Positions 18,486-26,935 of a stretch of DNA of 64,000 bases are shown piece by piece; within the stretch, counting starts at the first letter, position 1; each line of letters opens with the position of its first letter. The notes beneath the pieces were generated by a model, which saw only the letters and a list, made by a program, of their open reading frames with translations, searched no databases and was not told where the DNA came from. The translations under genes and the position numbers were made by a program. Location of the stretch: contig NZ_JABSNL010000001.1 in assembly GCF_013294025.1 (NCBI RefSeq), positions 1-64,000 of the forward strand. Direction: 5' to 3'. This DNA comes from Flavobacterium aeripolare (GTDB taxonomy: Bacteria > Bacteroidota > Bacteroidia > Flavobacteriales > Flavobacteriaceae).

Positions 18486-18558
18486 TAGCCCCGATTGTAG
18501 TAAAAATCCTTTTCCTTTTTTTGAAAAATGAAAAGATTGTAACGGAAAGCGGGACTGG
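18486..18558 (+). repeat. dispersed structured repeat, family A copy 4
   Basis: Starts TAGCCCCGATTGTAGTAAAA and ends GATTGTAACGGAAAGCGGGA. The centre is an A/T hairpin (TTTTCCTTTTTT / GAAAAATGAAAA). It is in opposite orientation to the operon, in the argG-argC gap. Confidence 0.7.
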
Positions 18559-18606
18559 ATTTCTTGAGGAACAAAATGTTTCTGCTCCAAAAAAATATAC
18601 TTTATC

Positions 18607-19800
18607 TTATTCGTAAGTTTCGTTGTTTACTGCAGAATAAATGTTTTGGGCGTTTCCTAAAATTTTGATAAATCCTTTCGCATCATCAGACGTCCAGGCA
18701 TTGTTCATTTCGCCATACTGACCAAAACTATTTGTCATCAAGTCATTATCCGATTTGATTCCGTCAAGCGAAAAATGATACGGTTTCAAGGAAACAGTCA
18801 CGGTTCCGTTTACTGTTTTTTGAGTATCTTCAAGAAACGCCTCGATGTTACGCATTACAGGATCAAGAAATTGTCCTTCGTGAAATAACATTCCGTACCA
18901 GTTACCTAGTTGCTCTTTCCAGTATTGTTGCCATTTACCAAGTGTGTGTTTCTCAAGTAAATGATGCGCTTTGATGATAATTAACGGAGCAGCGGCTTCA
19001 AAACCAACTCTTCCTTTGATCCCAATAATGGTGTCACCTACGTGGGTATCACGACCTATGGCGTACGCATTTGCTAATTTTTCTAATGCAACGATATTAT
19101 TAGAGGGTTTGTCTTTTTTACCATTTACGGCAACAATTTCTCCTTGTTTGAATTCAAGCGTTACTTTTTCTTCGCCTTCCTTTGTTAATTGAGAAGGATA
19201 AGCCTCACTCGGTAATGCTTGGTGCGAAGTCAACGTTTCTTTACCGCCAACACTTGTTCCCCAAAGTCCTTTATTGATTGAATATTGCGCTTTTTCCCAA
19301 GAATAATGCACGCCGTTTTTTGATAAATAATCTACTTCTTCTTGTCTAGAAAGTTTCAAGTCACGAATAGGCGTGATGATTTCGATTTCGGGAGCAATGG
19401 TTTGAAAAATCAAATCAAAACGGATTTGGTCATTTCCTGCGCCTGTGCTACCGTGTGCGATAGCCTCTGCACCAACAGATTTGGCGTATTTAATAGCTTC
19501 AATCGCTTGAAAAACTCTCTCAGCACTTACTGATAATGGGTAGGTGTTGTTCTTTAAAACATTCCCATAAATTAAATATTTAATGGCTTTGTCGTAGTAT
19601 TTGTCCACGATGGTTAGATTAGCGTGTTTGGCGCTTCCTAGTTCGTAGGCTCTCTCTTCGATTGCTTTTAATTCTTCGTCATCAAATCCACCGGTATTGA
19701 TTAAAACAGTGTGAACTTCGTATCCTTTTTCGTTTTTTAAATATTTAAGGCAGTATGATGTGTCTAAACCGCCACTATATGCTAATACAACTTTTTTCAT
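18607..19800 (-). CDS. argG: argininosuccinate synthase
   Basis: A 397-aa ATP-dependent ligase joining citrulline and aspartate. The PP-loop motif AYSGGLDTSYCL (about 7-18) binds ATP, and SVSAERVFQAI and AHGSTGAGNDQIRFD (about 115-129) follow. The length is normal. It is the second gene of the cluster, 133 bp after the GNAT gene. The gap has a small hairpin (CTCCC...GGGAG, 19906-19922). Confidence 0.97.
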   Translation of the reverse strand: MKKVVLAYSGGLDTSYCLKYLKNEKGYEVHTVLINTGGFDDEELKAIEERAYELGSAKHANLTIVDKYYDKAIKYLIYGNVLKNNTYPLSVSAERVFQAIEAIKYAKSVGAEAIAHGSTGAGNDQIRFDLIFQTIAPEIEIITPIRDLKLSRQEEVDYLSKNGVHYSWEKAQYSINKGLWGTSVGGKETLTSHQALPSEAYPSQLTKEGEEKVTLEFKQGEIVAVNGKKDKPSNNIVALEKLANAYAIGRDTHVGDTIIGIKGRVGFEAAAPLIIIKAHHLLEKHTLGKWQQYWKEQLGNWYGMLFHEGQFLDPVMRNIEAFLEDTQKTVNGTVTVSLKPYHFSLDGIKSDNDLMTNSFGQYGEMNNAWTSDDAKGFIKILGNAQNIYSAVNNETYE

Positions 19801-19933
19801 TTTGATTTTATTTTTATTCCCAACGACCTTTCTGAAGGAATGGACGTTTATTGGGTTACTATTTTAATTAATTATTCTATGCTTCTCGGTATTTCCCTGT
19901 TATATCTCCCTATTTTTCTGGGAGGACTAGGAA

Positions 19934-20551
19934 TTAATCTTCTAAGAAAAGCGCTTGCTTTATTTTTTTCAATCGGTTCCAAATCCGGGTATTGAACGTA
20001 TGTTTTGGTGGTACTTTTGGTTTCTCTTTTGGATCATACAGCATTCCAGTACACAAACACATTTTATTGTCTTTGCTTTTTAGGATTTCGTAATTAGTGC
20101 AGGTTTGGCAGCCTTTCCAGAAACTAGGATCGGTGGTTAACTCCGAAAACGGTACTGGTTTGTAGCCTAAGTCAGAGTTGAGTTTCATTACCGCTAAACC
20201 AGTGGTGATTCCGAATACTTTCGCATTGGGATACTTCTTCAATGAATATTCAAATACCTTAGATTTAATCTTTTTGGCTAAGCCAAGGTTTCTAAAATCA
20301 GGATGTACAATCAATCCAGAGTGCGCGACATAGTTGCTTTCTTGCCAGCTTTCGATATAACAAAAACCTGCAAAAACACCATCAACTAGTGCAATGACGG
20401 CATCTTGATTTTCCATCTTTTTCTGGATGTATTCCGGCGTACGTTTGGCTATTCCGGTTCCTCTCAATAGGGCAGATGATTCTATGGTATCGCATATAAC
20501 TTGTGCGTACTTAAAATGTTCTTCCTGTGCTATAATAATGGAGATATTCAT
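19934..20551 (-). CDS. GNAT acyltransferase, candidate N-acylglutamate synthase
   Basis: A 205-aa acyl-CoA transferase of the GNAT fold. The acyl-CoA loop lies in HPDFRNLGLAKKIKSKVFEY (about 83-102, Q/RxxGxA-type). After the fold comes an unusual Cys cluster, CQTC and, 13 residues later, CLC (about 148-168), which could bind a metal. As first gene of the arginine cluster, with no other argA or argJ present, it probably makes N-acetyl- or N-succinyl-glutamate (inference from context). The usual ArgA kinase-like domain is absent. Confidence is high for the fold and moderate for the role. Confidence 0.75.
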   Translation of the reverse strand: MNISIIIAQEEHFKYAQVICDTIESSALLRGTGIAKRTPEYIQKKMENQDAVIALVDGVFAGFCYIESWQESNYVAHSGLIVHPDFRNLGLAKKIKSKVFEYSLKKYPNAKVFGITTGLAVMKLNSDLGYKPVPFSELTTDPSFWKGCQTCTNYEILKSKDNKMCLCTGMLYDPKEKPKVPPKHTFNTRIWNRLKKIKQALFLED

Positions 20552-20961
20552 TTTAAAAGATGAATTTTTGAGTTAAAAATGATTGTTTGATAGTAGCAGA
20601 AATACGACTGAAAGTTACCGATTTATTATTTAATAAACGAGTATAAGTAATTGAATAACATTTAGTTAAAAATGATATCAATACGGTTATAATACAGGTT
20701 TTTGGATATGTAAATCCAATGGAATACAGTTGGAATTTCAAAACAGGAAAATGAAAAAATGAATAAAATCGAATGACTTAAATAAACACTATAGTGATAG
20801 TGTCCGTACTTCGGGCGAAGCAGGAGTCAATTTTATCCGTGAGATTGAAGTTATATGTAAACTTGTATTTTTCATCTCTGCAAAAGTACATATATTTTTA
20901 ATGCGTTGTTAATAAAACGACAATTCTAACAAAATTTTTACATTGTGTTATTTTATTGGCA
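20552..20961 (-). promoter_or_regulatory. promoter and long structured leader of the arg cluster
   Basis: The minus strand has a TACTTTTG element (20881-20888), giving a leader of about 320 nt before the GNAT start. Within it are two adjacent hairpins: ACACTAT/ATAGTGT with a 4-nt loop (20786-20803) and CTTCG/CGAAG with a GG loop (20809-20820). The second, with AGCAGGAGTC, faintly resembles a family A end. No terminator-antiterminator pair or ArgR box was recognised. Confidence 0.45.
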
Positions 20962-20998
20962 AAAAATAAGCTCGAAAAACTATTGTTTGACGAGCTTA
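20962..20998 (-). terminator. terminator of the lipoprotein gene
   Basis: AAGCTCG / CGAGCTT stem. On the minus strand it is followed by ATTTTTTG, 29 nt after the stop at 21027. Confidence 0.75.
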
Positions 20999-21026
20999 AT
21001 TGTATTTGAAGTAGAGGAAATTAATT

Positions 21027-22205
21027 TTATAATCGATTGTTCTTTAAAATGACTTTTAACTTGTTCTTGAGATCTTCTCCCGTATCAAAAACCATCTGCT
21101 CATTTGACGGAAAAGGAATAGGACGGCGATCAAAATAATCGTTATATTCTAAGTCAATGGCTCTTCGATCTCCTCTAAAAGTGGCGTAAATATTGTCAAA
21201 AACAGACTCACTATTCAAAGGAAAAGACTGTATTACTTGATTGTTTTGCAAATTAGTAAATACTACATTAGCAATTACCTGGCAAGCTTTGTGTTGCTGA
21301 GACTCATATACTCGAGCGCTTACCGTTTTAAAATTATCTACCTGTATCGCTTTGCCCAAACTGTCTTTAACGATGTTACCTTTTTTATCAAGTAAGTTCT
21401 TTAAGCCAATTTTAATTTGTCTTTCATTAAAAAAGTTTCTTTCATTCACGCGTTCAGGACTAATATTTATCGTTTGAAAATTAAGAGCCACTGCATAATC
21501 GTATTTAATATTGCTTTGACGGGCACTATGATACACCGTCCAATTAGTATTCAAACCATAGGTGCTAAAATCTAATAAATCATCCTGTAGGTTTCGTGGA
21601 ATTACCATATTAGTTTGATTGTTTAATTGTACGCTAATAAAATCGGTGCCTTTAAACTGTGCTTCATCCATTAATTTAAGCACGTCTTTATAATTAGGGT
21701 TGATTTGGTTCAGGTAAGACAAGTCATCAAAGGCTCTTCGAAAGATTTTTTTATCATTAGTAAGCATCAATGCTTTTGAGTTATCATATAAATATTGCGA
21801 CAATTTATTTCGACTACCTATAATTTGGTCATTATAATTTTCGAATGGAAAAATAGCATTACGGTTTCTGTTGAGCAACGGTAGTGGAAGCAACGGTCTA
21901 ATGGTTTCTTGACGCGTGTTCAGCTGTAGGAAAGTTGTATAAATAGGTTCGTAATCACGAGGATGGTTGCCTTTTATCATTAAATCTAACTTAAGTAAAT
22001 CACGTTCTTTAGCCTTGGCAAACGCCTCTTCTAATAGATAAACATAATCTTGTTTTCCTTTAGAATCTTTGTTAGATCGAAGTCCTTCTACAGCACGATT
22101 AATTGCTGCGTCATAATCACCTTCGCTCAGTAGATTTTGCGTTTTCTTTACGCCACAGGAGCTAACTATAATAATCGAAAAAAAGAAAAGTAGTAGTTTT
22201 TTCAT
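21027..22205 (-). CDS. uncharacterised lipoprotein
   Basis: A 392-aa protein with a lipoprotein signal: MKKLLLFFFSIIIVSSCGVK, lipobox Cys17. After that comes a short helical region that looks TPR-like (LLSEGDYDAAINRAVEGLRS, KQDYVYLLEEAFAKAKERD). The rest is mixed alpha/beta with no known motif. It is probably in the outer or inner membrane facing the periplasm. It stands alone between two terminators. I do not recognise a function. Confidence 0.8.
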   Translation of the reverse strand: MKKLLLFFFSIIIVSSCGVKKTQNLLSEGDYDAAINRAVEGLRSNKDSKGKQDYVYLLEEAFAKAKERDLLKLDLMIKGNHPRDYEPIYTTFLQLNTRQETIRPLLPLPLLNRNRNAIFPFENYNDQIIGSRNKLSQYLYDNSKALMLTNDKKIFRRAFDDLSYLNQINPNYKDVLKLMDEAQFKGTDFISVQLNNQTNMVIPRNLQDDLLDFSTYGLNTNWTVYHSARQSNIKYDYAVALNFQTINISPERVNERNFFNERQIKIGLKNLLDKKGNIVKDSLGKAIQVDNFKTVSARVYESQQHKACQVIANVVFTNLQNNQVIQSFPLNSESVFDNIYATFRGDRRAIDLEYNDYFDRRPIPFPSNEQMVFDTGEDLKNKLKVILKNNRL

Positions 22206-22261
22206 AATCTAAATTTGAGTAAATGTATCTGTTATATTTCGAAAATTCAAAAGTGATGCCA

Positions 22262-22295
22262 GAAAAAAAGACCACCAAATAAATTTGATGGTCTT
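22262..22295 (-). terminator. terminator of the sugar permease gene
   Basis: AAGACCACCAAA / TTTGATGGTCTT stem with TAAA loop. T-run on the minus strand. Confidence 0.85.
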
Positions 22296-22338
22296 AGGGT
22301 CGAATTAAAAATAACTTATGGACTTAAAGCAGCAGCAA

Positions 22339-23808
22339 TTAATGTCCGCCACCTTCAGATTGTACGTGACTAATTCCTTGTCTTTTTAATATTTTAGGGC
22401 AGTAATAACCGTACCATCCTAAATATGCAAAACCTAATAACGGAATTACATAAGAGAAATGTGTCCATGAAATTCCAAATATTCCTTCAGGACTAGTAAG
22501 ATCAATATCGCAAATACTTCCTTGAATTAGTGGAATAACTCCCCCTCCAAGAATCATCATAATTAAAAAAGAAGACGCTTTACCAGTGTTTTTTCCTAAT
22601 CCCGCTATAGCCAAATCAAAAATTGAAGGCCACATGATAGAAAGGAACAGTCCGCCAGATATAAAGAAGAATTTTGCTGTTTCAGTATCAGGGCAAACAA
22701 GACCAGCAAACATCATAACTAAACCTGATAGGCCAAAAAGCATTAGCGTTTTACCAGCATTTTTACCACCAACGAAGCTAACACCAATGAAGAGTAAAAT
22801 CCAGATAGGGTAGATGTAAAATGACGAAACATCATGTTGTGCAAAAATATTGGCACCTATGATCACACCAAAAGCAATTGCAGGCACAATGAATTTTAGA
22901 GCTGTATTGACTAGATTAGATGTGTTGAAAACATTGACACCACCATTCCATCGGCCAATCATTAAACTACCCCAATACAGTGCGATAAAAGGCGAAATAG
23001 CATCTTCAAGGATTTTACCAAACTCTACAGTGTGTAATAATGCAGGCAAATTACTAATGATTGTTACTTCAGTACCTACGTATATAAAGATCCCTAACAT
23101 TCCTAAATACAGCTGTGGGTAATCTAAAATGTTGAACTTATCGGTGTGGTCTGCAATGACTGTTTTTTCTATTTTTGCAGGATTTTCAATTTTAGAGAAA
23201 TTCATAAAAATAGCTACTAGTATAAAAGCAACTCCTAAAATGATAAAAGGCAACTTAATATCCTCTAAAGACAAGTTTGTTTTTTTATTACTTCCCATAC
23301 CAAATAACGCGATACCAAGTAAAATAGCTCCAATTGTAGTTCCGAACGAATTGATTCCTCCGGCAAGTGTTAAACGGTGCGCTCCAGTATCTGGACTTCC
23401 CATTTTTATAGCTAATGGATTAGCAACAATTTGCTGGATCGAAAATCCTAACCCTACCGTGAATAAAGCAGTTAAGAAAAAGGGAAAGCTTTGCATAGTA
23501 GCTGCTGGCACAAATAAGAACGAACCTACAGCTGATAAAAGTAAACCTGCAGATAATGTTTTTTTATAACCAAATTTTTGAAGCACATCTACTTTTAAAG
23601 AAATCAAGAAGAAAATAATCGAACCCACAAAGTAGGCTACATAAAATGCCCAAGCGACTAACTGAGACTCTACCTGTGACAGTGTAAACACTTTTTTGAA
23701 TACGGGAATTAAAATATCATTGGCAGAGCCAACGAAACCCCAAAAAAAGAAGACAATAATCAGCGAGATGAATTGTCCCCATTTAGTTTGTACATTTTCT
23801 GAATTCAT
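22339..23808 (-). CDS. sugar:H+ symporter, FHS family (FucP/GluP-like MFS)
   Basis: A 489-aa major-facilitator protein with about 12 membrane helices. FFFWGFVGSANDILIPVFKK in helix 1 and VGLGFSIQQIVANPLAIKMG in helix 4 are typical of the fucose/glucose-galactose branch, and the Asn-Pro pair there is characteristic. The substrate is not decided by sequence. Glucose, galactose or a maltose-derived sugar are possible. A LacI-type palindrome overlaps its promoter, pointing to sugar-responsive repression (inference). Confidence 0.88.
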   Translation of the reverse strand: MNSENVQTKWGQFISLIIVFFFWGFVGSANDILIPVFKKVFTLSQVESQLVAWAFYVAYFVGSIIFFLISLKVDVLQKFGYKKTLSAGLLLSAVGSFLFVPAATMQSFPFFLTALFTVGLGFSIQQIVANPLAIKMGSPDTGAHRLTLAGGINSFGTTIGAILLGIALFGMGSNKKTNLSLEDIKLPFIILGVAFILVAIFMNFSKIENPAKIEKTVIADHTDKFNILDYPQLYLGMLGIFIYVGTEVTIISNLPALLHTVEFGKILEDAISPFIALYWGSLMIGRWNGGVNVFNTSNLVNTALKFIVPAIAFGVIIGANIFAQHDVSSFYIYPIWILLFIGVSFVGGKNAGKTLMLFGLSGLVMMFAGLVCPDTETAKFFFISGGLFLSIMWPSIFDLAIAGLGKNTGKASSFLIMMILGGGVIPLIQGSICDIDLTSPEGIFGISWTHFSYVIPLLGFAYLGWYGYYCPKILKRQGISHVQSEGGGH

Positions 23809-23850
23809 AATTATAAATGGATTATATTTTAATAGATTTTAGTTCGGTCG

Positions 23851-23876
23851 TAAAAGTATATTTTAAGCGCTTTAAA
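23851..23876 (-). promoter_or_regulatory. LacI-type operator with -7 element, sugar permease
   Basis: The 16-bp palindrome TTTTAAGCGCTTTAAA (23861-23876, one mismatch) has the CG-centred core of LacI/GalR operators. Three bases downstream on the minus strand is TACTTTTA (23858-23851), a near-consensus -7 element. A repressor bound there would block the polymerase. The remainder of the 403-bp gap is AT-rich with nothing else recognisable. Confidence 0.55.
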
Positions 23877-24178
23877 AAAAAATATATTTAAAAATATCTA
23901 CTTAAAAATACATTTAATGTAATTATCAGTTCGTTATGTATAATAATTATTTGATTCTACTCGTATTTACTATAATTACTTTAGAATCCTATACTGATTT
24001 TGTATATAGTAAGTTGCTGTGTACTCCTTGATTTAAGCCTTTCTTATTTAAACTAATTTTATAAAATCGTAATTGTAAGTAAAGCTAGGAACTGCACTAG
24101 TTATCGGTATCATATTTTTTGTTTTTTCGAATAAAAATCTTAATATGATAGCCCTTATAAAAATCATAAATTTTTTCG

Positions 24179-24186
24179 TAAATTTG
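24179..24186 (+). promoter_or_regulatory. TAAATTTG promoter of the ABC-F gene
   Basis: Exact TAnnTTTG element, 25 bp before the ATG at 24212. Confidence 0.6.
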
Positions 24187-24211
24187 CACAAAATTTATAA
24201 AACAAACATGC

Positions 24212-25831
24212 ATGTTAACAGTTAATAATTTATCAGTTCAGTTTGGAAAAAGAATCTTATTTGATGAAGTAAACACTACGTTTACTCATGGAAATATATA
24301 TGGGGTTATTGGAGCAAATGGAGCTGGAAAATCTACATTTCTTAAAATAATCTCTGGCGATATGGATCCTACTTCGGGGCACATTCACTTAGAGACCGGA
24401 AAACGTATGTCGGTTTTAAACCAAAACCACAATATGTTTGACGAACATACCGTACTTGAAACCGTAATGATGGGGAATAAAGTATTGTATGCAGTTAAAA
24501 AAGAAATGGACGAACTTTATCTGGATTACAATGATAAAAATGCAGATAAAATAGGGGAGCTGCAAGTTCAATTTGAAGAAATGAACGGATGGAACGCTGA
24601 TTCTGATGCGGCTTCAATGCTTTCCAATTTAGGAATTACAGAGGAGCACCATTACACGTTGATGGGCGATCTAGAGGGTAAAATTAAAGTTCGTGTGTTA
24701 TTAGCACAAGCGCTTTTTGGTAATCCTGATCTATTAATCATGGATGAGCCTACCAATGACTTGGATTTTGAAACCATTGCTTGGTTAGAAAACTTCCTTG
24801 CAAATTATGAGAACACTGTAATTGTAGTTTCGCATGATAGACACTTTTTAGATTCAGTATGTACACATATTTCTGATATTGATTTTGGTAAAATTAATCA
24901 CTATTCAGGTAATTATACTTTCTGGTATGAGTCTAGTCAATTAGCAGCGAAGCAACGTGCACAACAAAATAAGAAGGCCGAAGAAAAGAAACAAGAATTA
25001 GAAGAATTTATTCGCCGTTTTTCTGCGAATGTTGCCAAGTCTAAACAAGCAACATCTCGTAAAAAGATGATTAGTAAATTAAATATCTCTGAGATTAAAC
25101 CTTCAAGTCGTCGTTATCCAGCAATTATTTTTGATCAGGAGCGTGAAGCAGGAGATCAAATTTTAAATATTCAAAATTTAAGTGCCTCTGTTGATGGAGA
25201 AGTATTGTTTAAAGGAGTTGATTTGAATATGGCCAAAGGAGATAAAATTGTTTTATTCTCTAAGGATTCTCGTGCAACAACAGCTTTCTACGAAATCCTA
25301 AACGGAAAACAAGTTGCTGATTCTGGGAATTTTGATTGGGGTGTAACTACAAATCAAGCTTACTTACCAGTTGAAAACCATGCTTACTTTGAAAATGATT
25401 TATCATTAGTAGACTGGTTGCGTCAATGGGTTAAAACAGAAGAAGAGCGTGACGAAGTAAACATACGTAGTTTTCTAGGTAAAATGATTTTCTCAGGTGA
25501 AGAAGCGTTAAAAACTTGCCGTGTGTTATCAGGAGGAGAAAAAGTACGTTGTATGATGTCTCGTATGATGATGGAAAGAGCAAATGTGTTAATGATTGAC
25601 GAACCTACAAATCACTTAGACCTAGAGTCGATTACAGCGTTCAATAATTCTTTGAAAAATTACAAAGGATCTGTGATATTCACTACTCATGATCATGAAT
25701 TTGCTCAAACTGTAGGAAATAGAGTTGTTGAGTTAACACCAAATGGTGCGATCGATAGCTACATGACTTTTGATGAATACCTTGACGATGAAAAAGTGCA
25801 AGAATTAAGAACTAAAATGTACGCAAAGTAG
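24212..25831 (+). CDS. ABC-F ATPase, YbiT-like
   Basis: A 539-aa soluble protein with two ABC domains and no membrane helices. ABC-F proteins act on the ribosome E site. Domain 1 has Walker A GANGAGKST (about 35-43) and DEPTNDLDFETI; its signature is degenerate (LEGKIKVRVLLAQALF), as in YbiT. The linker region (about 240-300, KKAEEKKQELEEFIRR) is the P-site-tRNA interaction motif zone. Domain 2 has the signature LSGGEKVRCMM and DEPTNHLDLES, but its Walker A region (VLFSKDSRATTAF) is not canonical, so ATP use at that site may be altered. Own promoter and terminator. Confidence 0.9.
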   Translation: MLTVNNLSVQFGKRILFDEVNTTFTHGNIYGVIGANGAGKSTFLKIISGDMDPTSGHIHLETGKRMSVLNQNHNMFDEHTVLETVMMGNKVLYAVKKEMDELYLDYNDKNADKIGELQVQFEEMNGWNADSDAASMLSNLGITEEHHYTLMGDLEGKIKVRVLLAQALFGNPDLLIMDEPTNDLDFETIAWLENFLANYENTVIVVSHDRHFLDSVCTHISDIDFGKINHYSGNYTFWYESSQLAAKQRAQQNKKAEEKKQELEEFIRRFSANVAKSKQATSRKKMISKLNISEIKPSSRRYPAIIFDQEREAGDQILNIQNLSASVDGEVLFKGVDLNMAKGDKIVLFSKDSRATTAFYEILNGKQVADSGNFDWGVTTNQAYLPVENHAYFENDLSLVDWLRQWVKTEEERDEVNIRSFLGKMIFSGEEALKTCRVLSGGEKVRCMMSRMMMERANVLMIDEPTNHLDLESITAFNNSLKNYKGSVIFTTHDHEFAQTVGNRVVELTPNGAIDSYMTFDEYLDDEKVQELRTKMYAK

Positions 25832-25858
25832 TTTTAGACTAAATAACACAATAAAAAA

Positions 25859-25890
25859 AACTCCTGTAAAATTTACAGGAGTTTTTTTTT
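25859..25890 (+). terminator. terminator of the ABC-F gene
   Basis: AACTCCTGTAAA / ATTTACAGGAGTT stem with a run of nine T on the plus strand. A-run before it also makes it work for the convergent small gene. Confidence 0.9.
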
Positions 25891-25894
25891 GTAT

Positions 25895-26068
25895 TTATTT
25901 TCGACTAAAGACTTTACTGACGATCCATAAAATTACTGCTATTACTGCAATCACGATGAAGATTCCTACTCCCATACCGGCTTTAAAAATTCCTCCTACT
26001 ACTTCACAACTTGTAAATGAAAATAACACTAAAAAAAGCATTAATAATCTGTTGATTCTCTTTTGCAT
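25895..26068 (-). CDS. small predicted lipoprotein, 57 aa
   Basis: A short gene starting MQKRINRLLMLFLVLFSFTS with the lipobox Cys21 (FTSCEVVGGIF). A GIFKAGMGVGIF segment and a single hydrophobic helix (IVIAVIAVILWIVSKVF) follow, then a basic end. The architecture is of a lipid-anchored protein with one membrane helix. I recall similar small proteins in other flavobacteria, some with misleading database names. It is convergent with the ABC-F gene and shares its terminator. A TACTTTTA element lies about 40 bp upstream. Confidence 0.75.
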   Translation of the reverse strand: MQKRINRLLMLFLVLFSFTSCEVVGGIFKAGMGVGIFIVIAVIAVILWIVSKVFSRK

Positions 26069-26322
26069 ATCGTATAAATTAAATTGTTATAATTGATTTG
26101 TTTTGTTACTGTAAAAGTACACAGAACATCATTTTAACACTTTATAGAATTTTGATAAAGAGTTGTGATATTTTGCTGTACCCTTAAATACTATTAGTTC
26201 GTAGCGTGATTTAGTTCCGTCACAACACTGTACTGTAGCTGTATATTCAGGAAGTAGTATGATATGTGGTACAGAAATTAATTTTCTAAAGCGATATATA
26301 ATAATTCATACAATTGAATTTG

Positions 26323-26330
26323 TATATTTG
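26323..26330 (+). promoter_or_regulatory. TATATTTG promoter of pyrR-pyrB
   Basis: Exact TAnnTTTG 25 bp before the ATG at 26355. Since transcription would begin near 26337, the longer reading frame opening at 26259 cannot be the true start of pyrR. Confidence 0.65.
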
Positions 26331-26354
26331 CCTTACCAAACACTATATTTTACT

Positions 26355-26894
26355 ATGACTCAAAAAGTTTTACTTAATGCCAAAGAAGTCAATATCATTC
26401 TACACCGTTTGGCTTGTCAATTAATTGAAAAACACCTCGATTTTAAGGATACTATTTTGGTAGGAATCCAACCTAGAGGGACTTTCATGGCAGAGCGTTT
26501 AAAGCAAATTTTAGAAAACGACTACAATACTCCTGAAATCATGTTGGGTTATTTAGACATCACTTTTTTTAGAGATGATTTTCGTCGCACGGATAAGCCA
26601 CTTGAAGCAAATAAAACTAAAATTAATTTTATAGTCGAAAACAAAAAAGTCATCTTCATTGATGATGTATTGTTTACGGGAAGAAGTATTCGTGCTGCTT
26701 TGACTGCTATTCAATCCTTTGGTAGGCCATCAGAAATTGAATTGTTAGTTTTAATAGACAGACGCTTCAGTCGCAACTTGCCTATACAGCCTGATTATAG
26801 AGGAAGACAAGTTGATGCCATTAATAATGAAAAAGTAAAAGTGACCTGGAAAGAAAATGAAGGAACTGATGAAGTTCATTTGATTACCACATAA
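26355..26894 (+). CDS. pyrR: PyrR-type regulator / uracil phosphoribosyltransferase
   Basis: A 179-aa phosphoribosyltransferase-fold protein. The PRPP loop is VIFIDDVLFTGRSIRAAL (about 100-117), preceded by VGIQPRGTFMAERL and GYLDITFFRDDFRR. In Gram-positive bacteria PyrR attenuates pyr operons; here it heads pyrB, which fits a role in pyrimidine control. No attenuator structure is visible in the short leader. The start MTQKVLLN is chosen because the 32-codon extension upstream runs through the promoter and has no family similarity. Confidence 0.92.
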   Translation: MTQKVLLNAKEVNIILHRLACQLIEKHLDFKDTILVGIQPRGTFMAERLKQILENDYNTPEIMLGYLDITFFRDDFRRTDKPLEANKTKINFIVENKKVIFIDDVLFTGRSIRAALTAIQSFGRPSEIELLVLIDRRFSRNLPIQPDYRGRQVDAINNEKVKVTWKENEGTDEVHLITT

Positions 26895-26935
26895 AGACCT
26901 ACAATCAAGCGTATAAAATATTTAATCATACTATA

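Noticed and set aside
20553..20741. 62-codon ORF in the arg leader
   Set aside because: No family resemblance or start context. It lies in the AT-rich leader and looks like chance.
26259..26354. 32-residue N-terminal extension of PyrR
   Set aside because: The TATATTTG promoter lies inside it and the family homology begins at MTQKVLLN.
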